Shown here piece by piece: positions 10,838-19,792 of a stretch of DNA of 64,000 bases. Source of the DNA: Paracoccus subflavus (GTDB lineage Bacteria; Pseudomonadota; Alphaproteobacteria; Rhodobacterales; Rhodobacteraceae); the NCBI RefSeq assembly GCF_004310345.1, contig NZ_SISK01000004.1:62001-126000 (forward strand), read 5' to 3'. The stretch's first letter is position 1. Each line of letters starts with the position of its first letter. The notes beneath the pieces are model-generated. The model ran no database searches and was not told where the DNA came from. It saw only the letters and a program-made list of their open reading frames with translations. Both the position numbers and the translations under genes were made by a program.

Positions 10838-12175
10838 ATGGCGGAACTGTACCAGACGCAGCGCGCGATGCGGAACATCCGCCGCGCCGCCCTGCAACGC
10901 GGCGTGATCGGCATCCTCGACATCGGCACCTCCAAGATCGCCTGTCTGGTGCTGCGTTTCGACGGGACGGGCACCTTTCGGGAAACGGACGGCGTCGGCC
11001 CCATGGCGGGACAGGCGAATTTCCGGGTGATCGGCGCGGCCTCGACACGCTCTCGCGGGATGCGCCGGGGCGAGATCGAGGTGATGGCCGAAACCGAACG
11101 GGCAATCCGCACGGTCGTGGCCGCGGCGCAAAAGATTGCCGGCGTGCGGGTCGATCACGTCATCGCCTGCCTGTCGGGGGGCCGTCCCGCATCCTATGGC
11201 CTGGCCGGGGACATCACGTTGGAGGCGGGGCGGGTTCACGATCACGATGTGGCGCGCGTTCTGGCAGCCTGCGACGCGCCCGATTTCGGCCGGGGACGCG
11301 AGGTGCTGCACGCCCAGCCGGTGAACTTTGCCGTGGACAACCGCAGCAGCCTGGGCGATCCGCGCGACCATGTCGGCAACAGGCTGTCCTGCGACATGCA
11401 TGTGCTGACGGTGGACGGCGACGTGATCGGCAATCTGATCCAGTGCATCCGCCGCTGCGACCTGGAACTGGCCGGGATCGCCTCGGCCGCCTATGCCTCG
11501 GCCCGTGCCTCGCTGGTCGAGGACGAACAGGAACTGGGTGCGGCCTGCATCGACCTGGGCGGCGGTGGAACGGGCGTGTCGATCTTTGTCAAGAAGCACA
11601 TGATCTTTGCCGACGCCGTGCGGATCGGCGGGCACCTGATCACGCAGGACATCGCGCAGGGACTGCGGGTGCCGCTGCCGGTGGCCGAGCGGCTGAAGAC
11701 GCTCAGCGGCGGGGTCGAGGCCACCGGGCGCGACGATCGCGAGATGCTGGATCTGGGCGGCGCCGAGGCGTCCGGCTGGGACGGAGAACGCCGCTCTGTA
11801 AGCCGCGCGGACCTGATCGGGATTATGCGGCCAAGGGTCGAGGAAATTCTAGAGAATGCCCGTCAAGTTCTTGATGCGGCAGGGTTTGACCAGATGCCCA
11901 GTCAACAGATCGTGTTAACGGGTGGGGGCAGCCAGATCCCCGGCCTGGATGGTCTGGCTGCGCGCATCCTAGGGCCGACAATCCGCTGCGGCCGACCCCT
12001 GCGGATCGACGGGCTGGCCCACCAGTTCACCGATCCGGGCTTTGCCAGCGCGGTGGGTTTAGCGCTGTTCGCGGCACATCCCCAGGATGAATGGTGGGAC
12101 TTCGAAATGCCCGCCGACAGTTATCCGACCCGCAGCCTGCGACGCGCGTATCGGTGGTTCAGGAACAACTGGTGA
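10838..12175 (+). CDS. ftsA: Cell division protein FtsA
   Basis: Actin-like ATPase that tethers FtsZ filaments to the membrane and recruits the divisome. 445 residues. Phosphate-1 loop GILDIGTSKIACLV near residue 25, SHS2-type 1C domain around 90-190, IDLGGGGTGVSIFV as the phosphate-2 loop, and TGGGSQIPGLDGLAARILG as the adenosine motif. The C-terminal RSLRRAYRWFRNNW is a basic aromatic amphipathic stretch fitting the membrane-targeting helix. A GGAGGG followed by GAGGG sits just before the ATG. The next gene, ftsZ, is 213 bases away. Confidence 0.96.
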   Translation: MAELYQTQRAMRNIRRAALQRGVIGILDIGTSKIACLVLRFDGTGTFRETDGVGPMAGQANFRVIGAASTRSRGMRRGEIEVMAETERAIRTVVAAAQKIAGVRVDHVIACLSGGRPASYGLAGDITLEAGRVHDHDVARVLAACDAPDFGRGREVLHAQPVNFAVDNRSSLGDPRDHVGNRLSCDMHVLTVDGDVIGNLIQCIRRCDLELAGIASAAYASARASLVEDEQELGAACIDLGGGGTGVSIFVKKHMIFADAVRIGGHLITQDIAQGLRVPLPVAERLKTLSGGVEATGRDDREMLDLGGAEASGWDGERRSVSRADLIGIMRPRVEEILENARQVLDAAGFDQMPSQQIVLTGGGSQIPGLDGLAARILGPTIRCGRPLRIDGLAHQFTDPGFASAVGLALFAAHPQDEWWDFEMPADSYPTRSLRRAYRWFRNNW

Positions 12176-12287
12176 TCGCCGTTTGGTTGCACAGGACTGC
12201 CCGTGCCGCCTGCAGCGGCATGGGCAGAATATCGCCGAAAACGGATGCAGATGCTGCCAGATTTTGCGGTTTTTGCGTGTTTTTCGG

Positions 12288-12316
12288 GTGACGCAAGACG
12301 GACCCCCGGCTAGGAT
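12288..12316 (+). promoter_or_regulatory. Possible ftsZ promoter
   Basis: GTGACG (12288-12293) and TAGGAT (12311-12316) are separated by 17 bases in the 213-base ftsA-ftsZ gap. The -35 element is a weak match, so this is only a candidate, supported by the known habit of ftsZ having its own promoters. Confidence 0.3.
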
Positions 12317-12388
12317 CGGGGGGCGAAACGAGGGATTCGACGGGCGGCAGGTCATGACCCGATCGACACAGCAAAAACAGGCGGAATC

Positions 12389-13987
12389 ATGAACCTCAAT
12401 CTGATGATGAACGACGAAGACGAACTCAAGCCGCGCATCACCGTGTTCGGTGTCGGCGGCGCGGGCGGCAACGCGGTCAACAACATGATCGAGAAAAAGC
12501 TCGACGGGGTCGAGTTCGTCGTGGCCAATACCGACGCGCAGGCGCTTGCCGGATCGCGCGCGACCAGCCGCATCCAGATGGGCCCCAAGGTGACCGAGGG
12601 CCTGGGCGCGGGCGCCAAGCCCGCCATCGGCGCCAAGGCCGCCGAGGAAACGATCGAGGATATCGTCGATCACCTGATGGGCGCGCACATGTGCTTCATC
12701 ACCGCGGGCATGGGCGGCGGCACCGGCACCGGCGCCGCGCCCATCATCGCCCAGGCTGCGCGCGAAATGGGCATCCTGACCGTCGGTGTCGTGACCAAGC
12801 CCTTTCAGTTCGAGGGCACCAAGCGCATGCGTCAGGCCGACGAGGGGATCGAGGCGCTGCACAAGGTCGTGGACACGCTGCTGATCATCCCCAACCAGAA
12901 CCTGTTCCGCATCGCCAACGAAAAGACCACCTTCACCGAAGCCTTCGCCATGGCCGACGACGTGCTGTACCAGGGCGTCAAGGGCGTGACCGACCTGATG
13001 GTCAAGCCGGGCCTCATCAACCTCGACTTCGCCGACGTCCGCTCGGTCATGGACGAGATGGGCAAGGCCATGATGGGCACCGGAGAGGCTTCGGGCGAAA
13101 ATCGCGCCCAAGAGGCCGCCGAACGCGCCATCGCCAACCCGCTGCTGGACGAGGTCAGCCTGAACGGCGCCAAGGGCGTGCTGATCAACATCACCGGCGG
13201 TTACGACATGACCCTGTTCGAGCTGGACGAGGCCGCGAACGTCATCCGCGACAAGGTGGACAGCGACGCCAACATCATCGTCGGCTCGACCCTGGACCCC
13301 GACATGGACGGGTCGATCCGCGTGTCGGTGGTGGCCACCGGCATCGATGCCGCGGCAGCCATGGCCGAGGTTCCGGCCCCCCGCCGCAGCATGGCCGAAC
13401 CGCTGACCCAGAACCCCACGCTGGCGCAAAAGCCCGAACCTGCCGTCCCGCAGGCCGACGACCTGCCGCCCCGCCGCGTCGCGGCGCCCCTGGCCGAAAC
13501 CCGTCCCGCGCCTGCGCCTGCGGCCCCGGCTGCCCGGACCGAGGACGACATGCCCGCCCCGGCCTATCAGCGCCGCGAACCGGCCCAGCCGATGATGCTG
13601 AACGTCAAGGACGACGCGGGCTTCATCGCGCCGCGTGCACCGCAGGGCACCGCGCCGCGCGGTCAGGCGTCGCCCGAAACGCTGGAGCGGCTGCGCCGCG
13701 CCGTCGAACACAAGGGCGAACGCCAGCAAGCGGCGGCGCAGCAGTCCGAGCCTGCCCGCAACCAGGGCCGCATGGCGGGACTTGGCCGGATGCTTGAACG
13801 GATGGCCGGTCACACGGATACCGCCGCCGCCCCCAAGCCGCCGGCGTCGTCCATCGCCGAACGCGTGAACGAACGTGTCGCCGTTCGCGCCCGTCAGCAG
13901 GAAACCGACTTCGACGATCTGGCCAGCCCCGATGCGGCCGGTGACAGTGTCGAAATTCCCGCCTTCCTGCGCCGTCAGGCGAACTGA
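12389..13987 (+). CDS. ftsZ: Cell division protein FtsZ
   Basis: Tubulin-like GTPase that forms the Z-ring. 532 residues, long because of an extended linker. Tubulin signature [10 protein letters not shown] at residues 109-118; T7 catalytic loop NLDFAD at 211-216. The GTPase core ends near 320; then comes an Ala/Pro-rich linker of about 190 residues and the conserved C-terminal peptide [11 protein letters not shown] that binds FtsA and other partners. AGGCGG lies about 5 bases before the ATG. The start overlaps the stop of a 12-codon ORF that begins at 12354 (see findings). A strong intrinsic terminator follows. Confidence 0.98.
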   Translation: MNLNLMMNDEDELKPRITVFGVGGAGGNAVNNMIEKKLDGVEFVVANTDAQALAGSRATSRIQMGPKVTEGLGAGAKPAIGAKAAEETIEDIVDHLMGAHMCFITAGMGGGTGTGAAPIIAQAAREMGILTVGVVTKPFQFEGTKRMRQADEGIEALHKVVDTLLIIPNQNLFRIANEKTTFTEAFAMADDVLYQGVKGVTDLMVKPGLINLDFADVRSVMDEMGKAMMGTGEASGENRAQEAAERAIANPLLDEVSLNGAKGVLINITGGYDMTLFELDEAANVIRDKVDSDANIIVGSTLDPDMDGSIRVSVVATGIDAAAAMAEVPAPRRSMAEPLTQNPTLAQKPEPAVPQADDLPPRRVAAPLAETRPAPAPAAPAARTEDDMPAPAYQRREPAQPMMLNVKDDAGFIAPRAPQGTAPRGQASPETLERLRRAVEHKGERQQAAAQQSEPARNQGRMAGLGRMLERMAGHTDTAAAPKPPASSIAERVNERVAVRARQQETDFDDLASPDAAGDSVEIPAFLRRQAN

Positions 13988-14013
13988 AGCCGGTCACGAA
14001 ACCAGCATCAAAA

Positions 14014-14038
14014 GGGCCGCCCTGCGCGGCCCTTTTTT
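14014..14038 (+). terminator. Intrinsic terminator of ftsZ
   Basis: GGGCCGC, loop CCTGC, GCGGCCC, then six T, 26 bases after the ftsZ stop codon. This closes the ftsW-ftsZ transcription block and separates it from lpxC. Confidence 0.9.
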
Positions 14039-14111
14039 GCTGCCGTAAAGGCAGGCGCATTCCCCTGCAACAATCCGCCCGCGATTGTTTCACACCGTCA
14101 CAAATCGTTAA

Positions 14112-14140
14112 TTGAACGCCCGGCGCCCCAGGACTAGGTG
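14112..14140 (+). promoter_or_regulatory. Possible lpxC promoter
   Basis: TTGAAC (14112-14117), a 17-base spacer and TAGGTG (14135-14140), lying after the ftsZ terminator and 52 bases before the lpxC start. Fair sigma-70 fit; not otherwise supported. Confidence 0.4.
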
Positions 14141-14192
14141 ATGCGTTGAACCGTCAAATGTTTATGTCGGACAGTATCTCGGGCAGGGTGCC

Positions 14193-15122
14193 ATGCAGGC
14201 GACAGTTGGTAAATCAGTGGTGTTTCAAGGGGTGGGACTGCACAGCGGCGCCCCGGCCCGGCTTGATATTCATCCCGCCCCGGCAGGGCACGGCATCGTC
14301 TTTCGCCGGGTCGACCTGACCCCCGCCGTGGACATTCCGGCACGGTGGGACAATGTGCTGCCGTCACGCCTGTGCACGCTGCTGAGCGATGGCAAGGGCG
14401 CGACGCTCTCGACGGTCGAACATGTCATGGCAGCCCTGGCCGGGACGGGCATTCACAACGCGCTTGTGACCGTCGACGGCCCCGAGGTCCCGATCCTCGA
14501 TGGATCGGCCGCCCCCTTTGTGCGGGGCATCCTGCGCGCGGGGATCGTGCATCAGTCCGCCCCCCTGCGCGCCATCCGGGTTCTGCGCCCCGTCGAGGTG
14601 CGCGAGGCCGAGGCCTTTGCCCGGCTGGCGCCCGCCGACCATCTGGAAATCGACTTTCAGATCGACTTTGCCGACCAGGCAATCGGGCATCAGGAAAAGC
14701 GGCTGGACATGGCCAATGGTGCATTCCTGCGCGAACTGGCCGACAGCCGCACCTTTTGCCGACAGGCCGACGTGGACACCATGCGCCGCAACGGTCTGGC
14801 CCTGGGGGGCACCTATCTGAATGCCGTGGTCGTGGACGGCGCGCGCGTGCTGTCTCCCGGCGGGCTTCGCCATGCCGACGAGGCGGTGCGCCACAAGATG
14901 CTGGACGCCACCGGCGATCTGGCGCTGGCCGGGGCACCGCTGCTGGCGCGCTATACCGGGCACCGGGCGGGCCATGCCCTGACCAACCGCCTGTTGCGCG
15001 CGCTGTTCGCCGACCCGGCGAACTGGCGGTGGGAAACCTGCTCTCGCGCCCTCGAGAACCGCCTTCCGGGTGCGGGCGTCGCAGCCTATGACCTGGCGGA
15101 AACGGCCTGGGTCGCCGCCTGA
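14193..15122 (+). CDS. lpxC: LpxC, UDP-3-O-acyl-N-acetylglucosamine deacetylase
   Basis: Zinc hydrolase catalysing the committed step of lipid A synthesis in the cytoplasm. 309 residues. Zinc ligands are visible as H77 in STVEHVMAAL, and H234 and D238 in HKMLDATGDL; the catalytic histidine is H261 in GHRAGHALTN. The N-terminal VVFQGVGLHSG is the usual opening. It lies between its own probable promoter and bamD, as in other Rhodobacteraceae, so a cell envelope block continues across the ftsZ terminator. Confidence 0.96.
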   Translation: MQATVGKSVVFQGVGLHSGAPARLDIHPAPAGHGIVFRRVDLTPAVDIPARWDNVLPSRLCTLLSDGKGATLSTVEHVMAALAGTGIHNALVTVDGPEVPILDGSAAPFVRGILRAGIVHQSAPLRAIRVLRPVEVREAEAFARLAPADHLEIDFQIDFADQAIGHQEKRLDMANGAFLRELADSRTFCRQADVDTMRRNGLALGGTYLNAVVVDGARVLSPGGLRHADEAVRHKMLDATGDLALAGAPLLARYTGHRAGHALTNRLLRALFADPANWRWETCSRALENRLPGAGVAAYDLAETAWVAA

Positions 15123-15277
15123 TCCGCGCGCCTGGGGCAATGTCGGATCATGGCGCGGGACGCGCGGGGAATTGCATGGATTGCCATTTTGCGCCCCCCG
15201 ATGTTCTGTGCTAGAGCGTCCGGGCAGCCCGTCCCCTTGGGTCCGGCTGCAAGGAAGAAATCTTGGGCAGGGTGAAG

Positions 15278-16126
15278 ATGGCGCGCTCGAAATTCTCGGC
15301 CTCCGTGATGGCGGCGGTCCTGGCGGGTCTGGTGCTGACGGGGTGCGGGCGCGGCGGCGGCAATGCCGAACGGCAGAACCTCGACCGTTTTACCGCCGAG
15401 GAAATCTACAAGCGCGGCGAGTTCGAGCTGGAAAACAGCCGCCGCCCCGAGGACGCGGTGTTCTATTTCTCCGAGGTCGAGCGTCTTTATCCCTATTCCG
15501 AATGGGCCAAGCGCGCGCTGATCATGCAGGCCTATTCCAACCACCGGGCCGAGAACTATGAGGAAGCGCGCAGCGCCGCCCAGCGGTTCATCGACACCTA
15601 TCCCGGCGACGAGGACGCGGCCTATGCGCAGTATCTGCTGGCCCTGTCATACTATGATCAGATCGACGAGATCGGGCGCGACCAGGGCCTGACCTTTCAG
15701 GCGTTGCAAGGCCTGCGGTCCGTGATCGAGGAATATCCCGACAGTGAATACGCCCGCAGCGCGATCCTGAAATTCGACCTGGCCTTCGACCATCTGGCCG
15801 CCAAGGAGATGGAGATCGGGCGCTATTACCTCAAGCGCGGGCATTACGCGGCCTCCATCAACCGTTTCCGCGTCGTGGTCGAGGAATTCCAGACCACCAG
15901 CCAGACGCCCGAGGCGCTGCTGCGGCTGGTCGAGGCCTATCTGGCCCTGGGCCTGACGGACGAGGCGCAGACGGCGGGGGCGATCCTGGGCTACAACTTC
16001 CGGTCCTCGCCCTTTTACGAGGACGCCTATCGCCAGCTTCGCGGGCGCGGGCTGTCGGCCGAGGCGCGCGGCGACAACTGGCTGGCCAATGTGTATCGCC
16101 AGATGATCCAGGGGCGGTGGCTGTGA
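15278..16126 (+). CDS. bamD: Outer membrane assembly lipoprotein BamD
   Basis: Lipoprotein of the BAM complex, which inserts beta-barrel proteins into the outer membrane. 282 residues from the ATG at 15278, which has AGGG 6 bases upstream and gives a clean signal: basic N end, hydrophobic core, and lipobox LTGC. In-frame GTG and TTG codons slightly upstream (15272, 15263) are less likely. The mature part is built of tetratricopeptide-like helices (FELENSRRPEDAVFYFSEVERLYPYS, split over two helices; AYAQYLLALSYYDQI). Followed after 28 bases by recN. Confidence 0.94.
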   Translation: MARSKFSASVMAAVLAGLVLTGCGRGGGNAERQNLDRFTAEEIYKRGEFELENSRRPEDAVFYFSEVERLYPYSEWAKRALIMQAYSNHRAENYEEARSAAQRFIDTYPGDEDAAYAQYLLALSYYDQIDEIGRDQGLTFQALQGLRSVIEEYPDSEYARSAILKFDLAFDHLAAKEMEIGRYYLKRGHYAASINRFRVVVEEFQTTSQTPEALLRLVEAYLALGLTDEAQTAGAILGYNFRSSPFYEDAYRQLRGRGLSAEARGDNWLANVYRQMIQGRWL

Positions 16127-16154
16127 TCACCCCCTGTGCCGGGTAACGGTCGCC

Positions 16155-17801
16155 ATGCTGCGATCGCTGGATATCCGCGACATGCTGCTGATCGATCGGT
16201 TGGAACTGACCTTCGGTCCGGGCCTGAACGTGCTGACCGGGGAAACCGGGGCCGGCAAGTCGATTCTGCTGGACTGTCTTGGGTTCGTGCTGGGATGGCG
16301 CGGCCGGGCCGATCTGGTCCGCCAGGGGGCGCAACAGGGCGAGGTGACGGCCGTATTCGACCTGCCGGCCGCCCATCCCGCCCGCGCCGTGCTGGCCGAT
16401 GCGGGGATCGAACTTGACGACGACGACCTGATCCTGCGGCGGGTCAATGGCGGCGATGGCCGCAAGACCGGCTATGTCAACGACCGGCGCGTTTCGGGCG
16501 AGGTGCTGCGACAGTTGTCCGAGACGCTGGTCGAACTGCATGGCCAGCACGACGACCGTGGCCTGCTGAACCCGCGCGGGCATCGTGCGCTGCTGGATGC
16601 CTTTGGCGCGATCGACCTTGGCCCGCTGCGCGCCGCCTGGTCCGCCCGACGCACCGCCCGCCGCGACCTTGACGAGGCCGAGGCCCGCCTGGCCGCTGCC
16701 CGCGCCGAAGAGGATTTCTTGCGCCACGCGGTCGCCGAACTGGACCAACTGTCCCCCGAGGCCGGCGAGGAGGCGGTGCTGGATACCCGCCGCCGCGCCA
16801 TGCAAGGCGCCATCCGCATCCGCGAGGATGTGGCCCGCGCGCTGAAGATGCTGGGCGGCGACGGGGCAGAGGGCGCGATGCTGGACGCGACCCGCTGGCT
16901 GGAGGGCGCCGCCGACCGGGCCGAGGGACGGTTGGACGAACCACTGGCGGCCCTGTCCCGCGCCATGGTCGAGCTGGGCGAAGCCCATCGCGGGGTCGAG
17001 GATGCCTTGTCCGCGCTCGATGTGGACCCCTCCCGGCTTGAGGCGACCGAAGAGCGGCTGTTCGCCCTGCGCGCGCTTGCCCGCAAGCACAATGTCCTGG
17101 CCGACGACTTGGCCGGACTGGCCGACGACCTGCGTGCCCGCCTGGGCCGGATCGACGCGGGCGAGGCGCAGATCGCCGCCCTGCGCAAGCAGGTAGAGGC
17201 GTCCGAGGCGGCTTATGATGCGGCCGCCGCCGCCGTCACGGCCGCGCGGACCAATGCCGCGGCGGCCCTGGACCGTGCCGTGACCGCCGAACTGGCACCG
17301 CTCAAGATGGAGCGGGCGGTGTTCCAGACGCTTGTCACGCCCGGCGAGCCGGGGCCGGACGGACGCGATGACGTGGCCTTTACCGTCGCCACCAATCCCG
17401 GCACCCCTTCGGGGGCCTTGGACAAGATCGCCTCGGGCGGGGAACTGTCGCGGTTCCTGCTGGCGCTCAAGGTCTGTCTGGCGCGGGGCAACGATGCGCT
17501 TGTGCTGATCTTCGACGAAATCGACCGGGGCGTGGGCGGGGCCACGGCCGATGCGGTGGGGCGGCGGCTGAAACGGCTGTCCGAGGATGCGCAGGTTCTG
17601 GTCGTGACCCATTCGCCCCAGGTCGCGGCCCTGGGGGCCAATCATTTCCGTGTCGCGAAATCCGTGCAGGATGACATGACCACATCGACCGTGACCGCGC
17701 TCGACCCCGGACAGCGGGTCGATGAGATCGCCCGGATGCTGTCGGGCGACCGCATCACCGAGGCCGCGACCGGCGCCGCGCGCGCCCTGCTGGGGGGCTG
17801 A
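16155..17801 (+). CDS. recN: DNA repair protein RecN
   Basis: SMC-like ATPase acting in double-strand break repair. 548 residues. Walker A GETGAGKS at residues 29-36 near the N terminus; long Ala/Glu/Arg-rich coiled-coil arms in the middle (about 155-370); ABC signature SGGELSRFLLALK and Walker B LVLIFDEIDRGVGG near the C terminus; the His switch is in VTHSPQVAALG. Relatives often carry ligA next; here a convergent aminotransferase gene ends 18 bases after recN. Confidence 0.96.
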   Translation: MLRSLDIRDMLLIDRLELTFGPGLNVLTGETGAGKSILLDCLGFVLGWRGRADLVRQGAQQGEVTAVFDLPAAHPARAVLADAGIELDDDDLILRRVNGGDGRKTGYVNDRRVSGEVLRQLSETLVELHGQHDDRGLLNPRGHRALLDAFGAIDLGPLRAAWSARRTARRDLDEAEARLAAARAEEDFLRHAVAELDQLSPEAGEEAVLDTRRRAMQGAIRIREDVARALKMLGGDGAEGAMLDATRWLEGAADRAEGRLDEPLAALSRAMVELGEAHRGVEDALSALDVDPSRLEATEERLFALRALARKHNVLADDLAGLADDLRARLGRIDAGEAQIAALRKQVEASEAAYDAAAAAVTAARTNAAAALDRAVTAELAPLKMERAVFQTLVTPGEPGPDGRDDVAFTVATNPGTPSGALDKIASGGELSRFLLALKVCLARGNDALVLIFDEIDRGVGGATADAVGRRLKRLSEDAQVLVVTHSPQVAALGANHFRVAKSVQDDMTTSTVTALDPGQRVDEIARMLSGDRITEAATGAARALLGG

Positions 17802-17819
17802 CAGGCGACCCGGCGCCGT

Positions 17820-18950
17820 TCAGGCCGGGATCACCTTGTCCAGAACCGTCCGCAGCCGCGCCACCGTGCCGTCCACGTCCTTCAGCTTGTCCAGTCCGAA
17901 CAGGCCCAGCCGAAAGGTCGAGAACCCGTCGCCCTCGTTCACCGCAAGCGGCACCCCTGCGGCGATCTGCATTCCCTGGGACGCGAACTTCTTGCCGTTC
18001 TTGATGTCGGGATCGTCGGTATAGCTGACCACGACGCCGGGCGCGGCGAATCCCGGCGCCGCGACCGACCGGATGCCCCGTTCGGCCAGCATGTTTCGCA
18101 CCGCCCGGCCCAGCCGCCATTGCGCATCCCGCGCGGCATCGAACCCCATCTGGCGCGTTTCCTCCATCGCGTCGCGCAGGACCATCAGGGCGTCGGTCGG
18201 CATGGTGGCGTGATAGGCATGGCCGCCATCTTCGTACGCCGCCATGATCGCGCGCCATTTCTTCAGATCCAGGGCGAAACTGTTGCTGTCGGTCTGGGCC
18301 AGCCGTTCCGCCGCGCGTTCCGACAGCATCACCAGACCGGCCGCCGGGGATGCCGACCAGCCCTTTTGCGGGGCCGAGATCAGCACGTCCACCCCTGTCG
18401 CCACCATGTCCACCCACACCGTTCCCGATGCGATGCAGTCCAGCACCATCAGCGCGCCGACCTCGTGCGCGGCATCCGACAGCGCCCGGATGTAATCGTC
18501 GGGCAGAATCAGCCCGGCCGAGGTTTCGACATGGGGGGCAAAGACCGCCTCGGGACGGGCGTCGCGGATTTTCGCCACCACCTCGTCGATGGGCGGGGGC
18601 GCATAGGCGGGCTGCGGTTCGTTTCCGGCGGGGCGGGCCATCACCACGGTCGTGTCGCGCGCAAATCCGCCCATGTCGAAGATCTGGCTCCAGCGATAGC
18701 TGAACCAGCCGTTCCGGACGATCAGCGCATGACCGGTGCCGAACTGGCGCGCGACCGATTCCATCGCATAGGTGCCGCCGCCCGGCACGATGGCCACCTG
18801 GGACGCGCCATAAACCTCGCGCAGGCTGGCCGACAGGTCGCGCATCACCTGTCCGAACCGTTGCGACATGTGGTTCAGCGACCGGTCGGTGAACACGACC
18901 GAGAATTCGTCCAGACCATTCGGGTCGATATGGGGGTGAAGATGGGGCAT
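17820..18950 (-). CDS. Class V aminotransferase (alanine/serine--glyoxylate type)
   Basis: PLP enzyme of the subgroup containing serine-glyoxylate, alanine-glyoxylate and 2-aminoethylphosphonate aminotransferases. 376 residues. The PLP lysine is K196 in SAPQKGWSASP; VPGGGTYAMESV near the N terminus binds the phosphate; DCIASG carries the ring-stacking aspartate. ATG 18950 has AGGAGA close upstream. Transcribed divergently from the Puu-like operon with a 143-base shared control region, so it may take an amino donor from the same pathway (inference). Exact substrate cannot be read from sequence. Confidence 0.85.
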   Translation of the reverse strand: MPHLHPHIDPNGLDEFSVVFTDRSLNHMSQRFGQVMRDLSASLREVYGASQVAIVPGGGTYAMESVARQFGTGHALIVRNGWFSYRWSQIFDMGGFARDTTVVMARPAGNEPQPAYAPPPIDEVVAKIRDARPEAVFAPHVETSAGLILPDDYIRALSDAAHEVGALMVLDCIASGTVWVDMVATGVDVLISAPQKGWSASPAAGLVMLSERAAERLAQTDSNSFALDLKKWRAIMAAYEDGGHAYHATMPTDALMVLRDAMEETRQMGFDAARDAQWRLGRAVRNMLAERGIRSVAAPGFAAPGVVVSYTDDPDIKNGKKFASQGMQIAAGVPLAVNEGDGFSTFRLGLFGLDKLKDVDGTVARLRTVLDKVIPA

Positions 18951-19093
18951 CGCAGTCTCCTGTCCAGTCGTGCGCAGCCTAACCGTCCCCGCGCCCCGCG
19001 GCCAGACCGCCAAAGGCCGCAGGCGCGCGCCCCCTTGCGGCCCCCCCGTCCGGGCGACTACCTTCATGGCAACAGCAACATCGCAGGTTTTTC

Positions 19094-19792
19094 ATGCGCA
19101 TCGGCATCCTTCAATGCGGCCAGGCGCCCGTCGAACTGAGGCAGGACATGGGCGATTATCCCGACATGTTCGTCCGGCTTCTGGACGGGCGGGGGTTCGA
19201 TTTCCGCACCTGGCATGTCGAGGCGATGGAGTTTCCCGCATCCGTCCACGACGCCGACGGCTGGCTGCTGACCGGATCGCGCCATGGCGCCTATGAGGAT
19301 CACGATTTCATCCCCCCGCTGGAACGGTTCATCCGCGACGCCTATGGCGCGGGCGTGCCCCTGGTCGGCATCTGTTTTGGCCACCAGATCATCGCGCAGG
19401 CGCTTGGCGGCACCGTCGTCAAGCATCCGGGCGGCTGGGCGGTGGGCACGCAGGACTACGATTTCGGGGACGAAGCGGTGCGTCTGAACGCCTGGCACCA
19501 GGATCAGGTCGTGGTCTTGCCCCCCGACGCACAGGTCGCGGGGCGCAGCGAATTTTGCGAAAATGCCGCCCTGGTCTATGGCGACCGGGCCTACAGCGTG
19601 CAGGCGCATCCCGAGTTCACGGATGATTTCATCCAGGGGCTGATGGACAAGCGCGCGCCCGGCGTGGTGCCGCAACCTTTGCTGGACCAGGCGGCGGATC
19701 GGATGGGCGAACCGAAAGCATCGGACGCCATCGCCGACCGGATCGAGGCCTTCTTCAGGCAACCCCGCGCTGTCGCCAAAGGTGCCGCATGA
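19094..19792 (+). CDS. Class I glutamine amidotransferase-like hydrolase
   Basis: GATase-1 fold hydrolase of 232 residues. Catalytic triad visible: C94 in VGICFGHQ, H172 and E174 in QAHPEF. It lacks an attached synthase domain, so it acts alone. Next to a glutamine synthetase-like ligase and an FAD amine oxidase, the likely job is removal of the gamma-glutamyl group from a glutamylated intermediate, as PuuD does for gamma-Glu-GABA, although PuuD itself belongs to another GATase-1 branch. Its stop overlaps the next start (ATGA). Confidence 0.8.
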   Translation: MRIGILQCGQAPVELRQDMGDYPDMFVRLLDGRGFDFRTWHVEAMEFPASVHDADGWLLTGSRHGAYEDHDFIPPLERFIRDAYGAGVPLVGICFGHQIIAQALGGTVVKHPGGWAVGTQDYDFGDEAVRLNAWHQDQVVVLPPDAQVAGRSEFCENAALVYGDRAYSVQAHPEFTDDFIQGLMDKRAPGVVPQPLLDQAADRMGEPKASDAIADRIEAFFRQPRAVAKGAA

